Both the position numbers and the translations under genes were made by a program. DNA of 12,068 nucleotides from Flavicella sp037132785 (GTDB lineage: Bacteria > Bacteroidota > Bacteroidia > Flavobacteriales > Flavobacteriaceae), in assembly GCF_037132785.1 (NCBI RefSeq), contig NZ_JBAHZZ010000084.1, positions 1-12,068 on the forward strand. The letters are read 5' to 3'. The notes beneath the pieces are model-generated. The model had not been told where the DNA came from, ran no database searches, and saw only the letters and a list, made by a program, of their open reading frames with translations. Below are positions 8,251 to 12,068 of this stretch, piece after piece (within the stretch, counting starts at the first letter, position 1; each line of letters starts with the position of its first letter).

Positions 8251-9399
8251 ATGACTAGAAAACTAAGAATGGGTATGGTCGGTGGAGGAATAGGTTCTTT
8301 TATTGGAGATGTTCATAGAAAAGCTTCTTCCATTGATGGAATGATAGAATTGGTTTGCGGTACTTTTAGCAGTACAACGGTAAAATCTATATCATTTGGT
8401 AAAGGTTTACTATTATCCACTGAAAGATGCTATGCAAACTTCGAGGAAATGATCTTAAAAGAAAAAGAGCTACATAAAGATATTCGTATGGATTTTGTTG
8501 CTATCGTGACACCAAATCACATGCATTTTTCTCCTGCAAAAATGGCACTTGAAAATGGGTTTAATGTAATTTGCGACAAACCAATTACACTTACTCTTGA
8601 TGAAGCACTGGCTTTAAAAGACATTATTAAAATTTCTGGCAAGTCTTTTGCTTTGACACATAACTATACAGGGAACTCTATGGTAAAACAAGCCAAAGTA
8701 ATGATTCAAAATGGAGACCTAGGTAGAATAAGAAAAGTACAAGTGCATTACCTACAAGGTTGGCTTGCAACTTCTATTGAAGGAACTGGACAAAAACAAG
8801 CAGCCTGGAGAGTAGATCCAAAAAGGTCTGGAATTGGAGGAGCACTTGGTGATATTGGTACGCATGCTGAAAACTTAACAGAATATATTACAGGATTAAA
8901 AATTGATGAAGTTGCTGCTGATTTAGGTGTATTCGGTAAAGGAAGAACACTAGATGACGATGGAAATATTTTACTGAGATTTGACAATGGAGCCAAAGGT
9001 ACTTTGTCGATTTCACAAATTGCAGTTGGCGAAGAAAACAACCTTGCAATCAGGGTCTTTGGCGAAAAAGGAAGTTTAGAGTGGTGTCAAGAGAATCCAA
9101 ATAAACTTGTTACAAAATGGTTAGATGAGCCCGTAAAAACCTATACTCCAAACGGAAATGGTTTATATTCCGAAGCTCTAGAAGTTTCAAGAATACCCGC
9201 TGGACATCCTGAAGGGTACCTTGAAGCATTTGCGACCATCTACAAAAATTTCTCTAATCATTTATTGGCATTAGAAAATGGTCAAAGACCAAACACTCCT
9301 GATTTCCCAACAGTAGATGACGGAATAAGAGGGATGCAATTTATTTATGCTGCTGTTGAAAGTAACAATAATAATTCTACTTGGACTAAATTAGTTTAA
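8251..9399 (+). CDS. Gfo/Idh/MocA-family NAD(P)-dependent sugar oxidoreductase
   Basis: The protein has 382 residues, normal for the family, and no export signal, so it is cytosolic. The N-terminal Rossmann fold starts MGMVGGGIGSFIGDVHRKA (about residues 7-25). The nucleotide-binding motif is C108-D-K-P111, in the place of the common EKP. The substrate domain has GDIGTHAENL with candidate catalytic His205, then LDDDGNILLRF and GHPEGYLEAFA. Family members move hydride to or from a sugar hydroxyl, including C3 of glucosides and keto-sugars; some take part in 3-keto-sugar metabolism. In this operon it would most simply reduce an imported 3-keto-sugar to the ordinary sugar, returning it to central metabolism, but direction and substrate are inferred. 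It follows the transporter by 2 bases, indicating translational coupling, and is intact although both neighbouring genes are frameshifted. Confidence 0.93.
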   Translation: MTRKLRMGMVGGGIGSFIGDVHRKASSIDGMIELVCGTFSSTTVKSISFGKGLLLSTERCYANFEEMILKEKELHKDIRMDFVAIVTPNHMHFSPAKMALENGFNVICDKPITLTLDEALALKDIIKISGKSFALTHNYTGNSMVKQAKVMIQNGDLGRIRKVQVHYLQGWLATSIEGTGQKQAAWRVDPKRSGIGGALGDIGTHAENLTEYITGLKIDEVAADLGVFGKGRTLDDDGNILLRFDNGAKGTLSISQIAVGEENNLAIRVFGEKGSLEWCQENPNKLVTKWLDEPVKTYTPNGNGLYSEALEVSRIPAGHPEGYLEAFATIYKNFSNHLLALENGQRPNTPDFPTVDDGIRGMQFIYAAVESNNNNSTWTKLV

Positions 9400-9428
9400 G
9401 TAAAAGAAAACTAACATTATCACAACAT

Positions 9429-10482
9429 ATGAGTACAATAAAAGGACCTGCAGTATTTTTAGCACAGTTTTCAAGAGACAATAAACCCTTCAATAGTTTA
9501 GAAGGAATGTGCCAATGGGCATCAAACTTAGGGTATAAAGGAATTCAAATACCATCTTGGAATACAAGATTAATCGACATTAACAAAGCGGCTGACAGCA
9601 AAACTTATTGCGACGAAATAATAAGGACTCGTAAACTCCTACGGATTAGAGATTACAGAATTAGCATCACACCTACAGGGGCAACTTGTTGCTGTGCATC
9701 CTGCTTATGATTTAATATTTGACAATTTTGCTCCTGACGACTGTAAAAACAATCCCAAAAAAAGGACAGAATGGGCGGTGCAACAATTAAAAGACTCAGG
9801 CACTGCTAGTAACTATTTAGGCATCAAAGCACATGCTACCTTTTCTGGCTCTTTACTTTGGCACACTATGTACCCTTGGCCTCAAAGTCCAAATGGACTC
9901 ATTGAAATGGGCTTTAGGGAATTAGCTAATCGTTGGTTACCTATTTTGAATCATTTTGATGAACAAGAGGTAGATGTGTGTTATGAAATTCATCCAGGGG
10001 AAGATCTACATGATGGTATTACATTTGAAAGATTTTTAGAAGCGACAGGAAAGCACAAACGTGTAAATATACTTTACGATCCAAGTCATTTTGTTTTACA
10101 ACAACTAGACTATCTAAAATACATTGACTATTACCATGAGTTTATAAAAATGTTCCACGTAAAAGATGCAGAATTTATACCTTCTGGAAAAACTGGTGTT
10201 TATGGAGGTTATCAAAACTGGAAGGACAGAGCAGGAAGATTTAGATCATTAGGAGATGGTCAGGTAGATTTTAAAAGTATCTTTTCCAAACTTACACAAT
10301 ACGAATGTAATCTTTGGGCTGTTATAGAGTGGGAATGTTGTTTAAAATCCCCTGAACAAGGTGCTCGTGAGGGAGCCCCTTTTATTCAAAAACACATTAT
10401 CGAGACTACAAATAAAACATTTGACGATTTTACTAGAGCAGAAATTGATAAACAACAACTTAAAAATATTTTAGGACTATAG
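9429..10482 (+). pseudogene. Cytosolic sugar phosphate isomerase/epimerase (TIM barrel), split by one frameshift
   Basis: Two frames join into one 350-residue xylose-isomerase-like TIM-barrel enzyme. The first frame starts ATG 9429 (MSTIKGPAVFLAQF) and is right up to SKTYCDEII. The correct sequence then continues in the next frame from 9625: GLVNSYGLEITELASHLQGQ, well upstream of the internal ATG at 9694. Removing one A within ATAATAAGG (9618-9626) restores an uninterrupted protein, so a single-base insertion is the simplest cause. Putative metal-site strands downstream are intact: VCYEIHPGEDLHDG, LYDPSHFVLQQLDY, MFHVKDAEF and AVIEWECC. No signal peptide, so cytosolic. Likely role: isomerisation, epimerisation or hydration of the imported sugar next to the Gfo/Idh reductase. 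If the shift is real, the native N-terminal barrel strands are lost and the enzyme is probably dead. Confidence 0.87.
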
Positions 10483-10485
10483 GTT

Positions 10486-11238
10486 ATGAAAAATGTAATA
10501 TTCATTGTAATGTGCTCTATAGCTATATTATCACAAGCTCAAAAAAAAGAACAAAAATTATCATCAAAAGACACGGGAATATGGGAACCTGTGCCACCAA
10601 CAGTAACCCCTGCTAATAAAAACAACCTTCCAAGTGATGCAATAATTTTATTTAATGGAGGTAATTTTAACAATTGGGTAAGCACCAAAGACAGTGGACA
10701 AGTTGATTGGATCTTAAACAAAGACAAATCTATGACAGTAAGTAGAAGCAAGGTGAACGCAGGTATAAAAACTAAAGAGAGTTTTGGTAGTATGCAACTA
10801 CATCTAGAATGGAAATCTCCAAAATCAGATTTAAATAAATTTGGACAACACCGAGGAAACAGTGGAGTTTTTATACAAGAGAGATACGAAATACAAATTT
10901 TAGATAATAATAACAATCCGACCTACTCAAACGGACAGGTTTCATCTATTTATAAACAAACAATACCTCTAGTAAAAGCATCAGTTCCAACCGGAGAATG
11001 GAATAACTATGATATCATTTATCATGCGCCCGAGTTTAAGGAAGACAAAACTTTAACCAAACCTGCTACTATTACAGTTATTCATAACGGAATTCTTGTT
11101 ATAGATCATTTTACTCTAAAGGGTTCTACTAAATTTATTGGTACCCCAGAATACAAAGCACATGGAGAGGCTCCAATAATGCTTCAAAATCATGATTCTC
11201 CTGTTAGTTATAGAAATATATGGTTAAGGAAGTTGTAA
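10486..11238 (+). CDS. Secreted DUF1080 protein (3-keto-glycoside hydrolase/lyase family)
   Basis: The protein has 250 residues with a clear Sec signal peptide MKNVIFIVMCSIAILSQAQ, so it acts in the periplasm or at the cell surface. The mature part is a single DUF1080 domain with a concanavalin/lectin-like fold. Landmarks: AIILFNGGNFNNWVS (start of domain), WKSPKSD, HRGNSGVFIQERYEIQIL (the most conserved block), SSIYKQTIPLVKAS, GEWNNYDIIYHAPEF, ITVIHNGILV, and the ending LQNHDSPVSYRNIWLRKL. The family is annotated as 3-keto-disaccharide hydrolase; studied members cleave 3-keto-glycosides, some by elimination rather than hydrolysis. It is the last gene of the operon, 3 bases after the isomerase, and gives the best functional clue for the cluster: its expected substrate is what a C3-oxidising GMC dehydrogenase would produce. 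The exact glycoside and mechanism are unknown. No terminator is evident after it. Confidence 0.93.
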   Translation: MKNVIFIVMCSIAILSQAQKKEQKLSSKDTGIWEPVPPTVTPANKNNLPSDAIILFNGGNFNNWVSTKDSGQVDWILNKDKSMTVSRSKVNAGIKTKESFGSMQLHLEWKSPKSDLNKFGQHRGNSGVFIQERYEIQILDNNNNPTYSNGQVSSIYKQTIPLVKASVPTGEWNNYDIIYHAPEFKEDKTLTKPATITVIHNGILVIDHFTLKGSTKFIGTPEYKAHGEAPIMLQNHDSPVSYRNIWLRKL

Positions 11239-11570
11239 ACAATATTAAAAAACGGCTTCTATCCTCAGTTTTGTGGATATAGATTTAGATTCCTCAAGAA
11301 AAAAAGGCACTTCTAAAATTGGCACTATCCCATAAAGAGGAGTGTCTACCTTTGGGGTGACGATTTTTATGAGCTTTAAATTTCATATTTGATTTATGAT
11401 AAAAAAGTATGACAATAAATTTAAAGTTATGATATTATACCAAATGAATTTCTGAGTAGTTCATCATAAATTTGAATTATTTTTTTTTATGAAATAAAAA
11501 ATATTAGCATAGCTTGGGTTACGGTTCTATTTTATATTGAAATAAAAAGGAAATAGAAACTAATTTAATC
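11239..11570. other. AT-rich non-coding stretch after the sugar operon
   Basis: No gene is seen in these 332 bases. A weak stem TATCC/GGATA (about 11260-11280) lacks a following T-run, so it is not a good terminator. A 9-base inverted repeat ATTTATGAT (11392-11400) / ATCATAAAT (11463-11471) may be chance in such AT-rich sequence. The hexamer GGCACT occurs twice near 11307-11326. A TTATACCAA motif at 11435-11443 is repeated at the end of the transposase relic. Confidence 0.5.
11435..11443 (+). repeat. TTATACCAA direct repeat, left copy
   Basis: The 9-mer TTATACCAA, followed after a short mismatch by AATTTC, also occurs at 11824-11832. The two copies bracket the OrfA relic. A similar downstream context (AATGAATTTC here, TTAAATTTC there) suggests a dispersed repeat or an element end, not only a chance match. 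Confidence 0.5.
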
Positions 11571-11823
11571 AATCATTTTGACGTTTATTTGGTATTAGAA
11601 CTATTAAATTCAGGTATTAAGACAAAACAAGTTAGTGAGGACTATGACTTAAACCTCAGTATGATTGGATGTTGGAGACGAAAATACAAGTTAAAATTTG
11701 GATATTTCTCAAAAAAGAAAGAAATACCTCTTGAAGCTCACGAACTCAAAGCGCTAAAGAAAGAGTTAAAGAATGTATCGTGATATATTAAAAAAGGCGG
11801 TGAGCATCTTCTCCAAGAGCGAC
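11571..11823 (+). pseudogene. IS3-type transposase OrfA relic, truncated and frameshifted
   Basis: The relic encodes parts of the small helix-turn-helix protein OrfA of IS3-family elements. One frame (to about 11774) reads VLELLNSGIKTKQVSEDYDL, then LSMIGCWRRKYKLKFGYF, the HTH, and ELKALKKELKNV, the start of the coiled coil. The next frame (from about 11779) continues RDILKKAVSIFSKSD, the classic end of this OrfA type. A few bases are missing at the join, where one expects a short linker such as VKMERDILKKA. The start is also damaged: upstream in frame only NHFDVYL remains where the family has roughly KFD--FKL-V, so the initiating ATG and some bases are lost. No OrfB (DDE integrase) and no recognisable terminal inverted repeats are in the window. 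Homology stops exactly before TTATACCAA. This is a dead remnant. Confidence 0.8.
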
Positions 11824-11832
11824 TTATACCAA
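11824..11832 (+). repeat. TTATACCAA direct repeat, right copy
   Basis: This copy begins directly after the last OrfA codon (Asp, GAC 11821-11823) and marks where IS3 homology stops. On the minus strand it reads TTGGTATAA at the end of an unidentified open frame, so it may be the end of a second small element. Confidence 0.5.
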
Positions 11833-12068
11833 TTAAATTTCAAAATGCTCGTTAAAATTCTTATTATAAAAAATGATATTTCATCTTGTTTAGCTTCAAA
11901 TTCACAATCAATAACCAAATCTCTAATATCAAGACCGTTGCATAATGCTCTTTTCATTTTTAGATTTCAATTTTGACTTTTTAAATCTAAAATTTATATT
12001 TTTTTTTCTTATTTTCATTGTTTATGTTAGTTATGGATCTATTTTTTGGTTCATTTTCCTTTAGTTTT
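11833..12068. other. Unidentified AT-rich sequence at the right edge with a minus-strand open frame
   Basis: A minus-strand frame from an ATG at 11957 reads MKRALCNGLDIRDLVIDCEF and EAKQDEISFF before crossing the repeat and the OrfA relic (stop at 11766-11768). The first part has protein-like composition, but I do not recognise a family, and the second half is only the antisense of the relic. It may be an internal piece of another element ending in TTGGTATAAG, or chance. From 11977 to the edge the sequence is T-rich with no gene that I can support. Confidence 0.3.

Noticed and set aside
11260..11280. Possible intrinsic terminator after the DUF1080 gene (TATCC/GGATA)
   Set aside because: The stem has only five AT-rich pairs, a ten-base loop and no T-run after it.
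11341..11366. AGTGTCTACCTTTGGGGTGA as the left end of the IS3 element
   Set aside because: It is GC-richer than its surroundings and about 230 bases before the OrfA relic, but no matching inverted copy is found to the right edge of the window.

Overview
The window looks like the chromosome of a member of the Bacteroidota, most likely a marine or environmental Flavobacteriaceae. The evidence is the low GC content, A-rich gene starts with almost no Shine-Dalgarno sequence, a SusC/RagA outer-membrane receptor, a FecR relic with the Bacteroidota-specific C-terminal domain, and an IS3-type OrfA relic. This placement is inferred from family content, not from a marker gene.

Left part (1-2587, minus strand): the N-terminal 675 residues of a SusC-like TonB-dependent receptor that runs off the left edge. 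It carries the STN signalling domain normally paired with a FecR anti-sigma factor. Directly upstream is only a frameshifted C-terminal stub of such a FecR, followed by about 200 bases of degraded sequence. No intact sigma factor or FecR is visible.

Centre (2588-11238): two divergent blocks around an AraC-family regulator. On the minus strand lies a GMC flavoprotein dehydrogenase with its twin-arginine, lipobox-bearing small subunit (gluconate 2-dehydrogenase subunit 3 family). On the plus strand, after the regulator, five closely spaced genes follow: an exported TIM-barrel isomerase-like protein, an MFS sugar transporter, a Gfo/Idh/MocA oxidoreductase, a cytosolic TIM-barrel isomerase-like protein, and a secreted DUF1080 (3-keto-glycoside hydrolase/lyase type) protein. 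Together they resemble a 3-keto-sugar route. In the model, a glycoside is oxidised at C3 outside the cytoplasm, the 3-keto-glycoside is cleaved by the DUF1080 protein, the product is imported, and it is rearranged or reduced in the cytoplasm. The family assignments are firm; the route and its substrate are inference.

Two of the five operon genes, the transporter and the cytosolic isomerase, are each split by one frameshift. In both cases removing one A restores the frame. They are either young pseudogenes or sequencing/assembly errors.

Right part (11239-12068): no intact gene. It holds AT-rich sequence, a decayed IS3-type OrfA relic (about 11571-11823) whose homology ends exactly at a TTATACCAA motif that also occurs 389 bases upstream, and an unidentified minus-strand ORF. 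No tRNA, rRNA, CRISPR array or convincing intrinsic terminator was seen.
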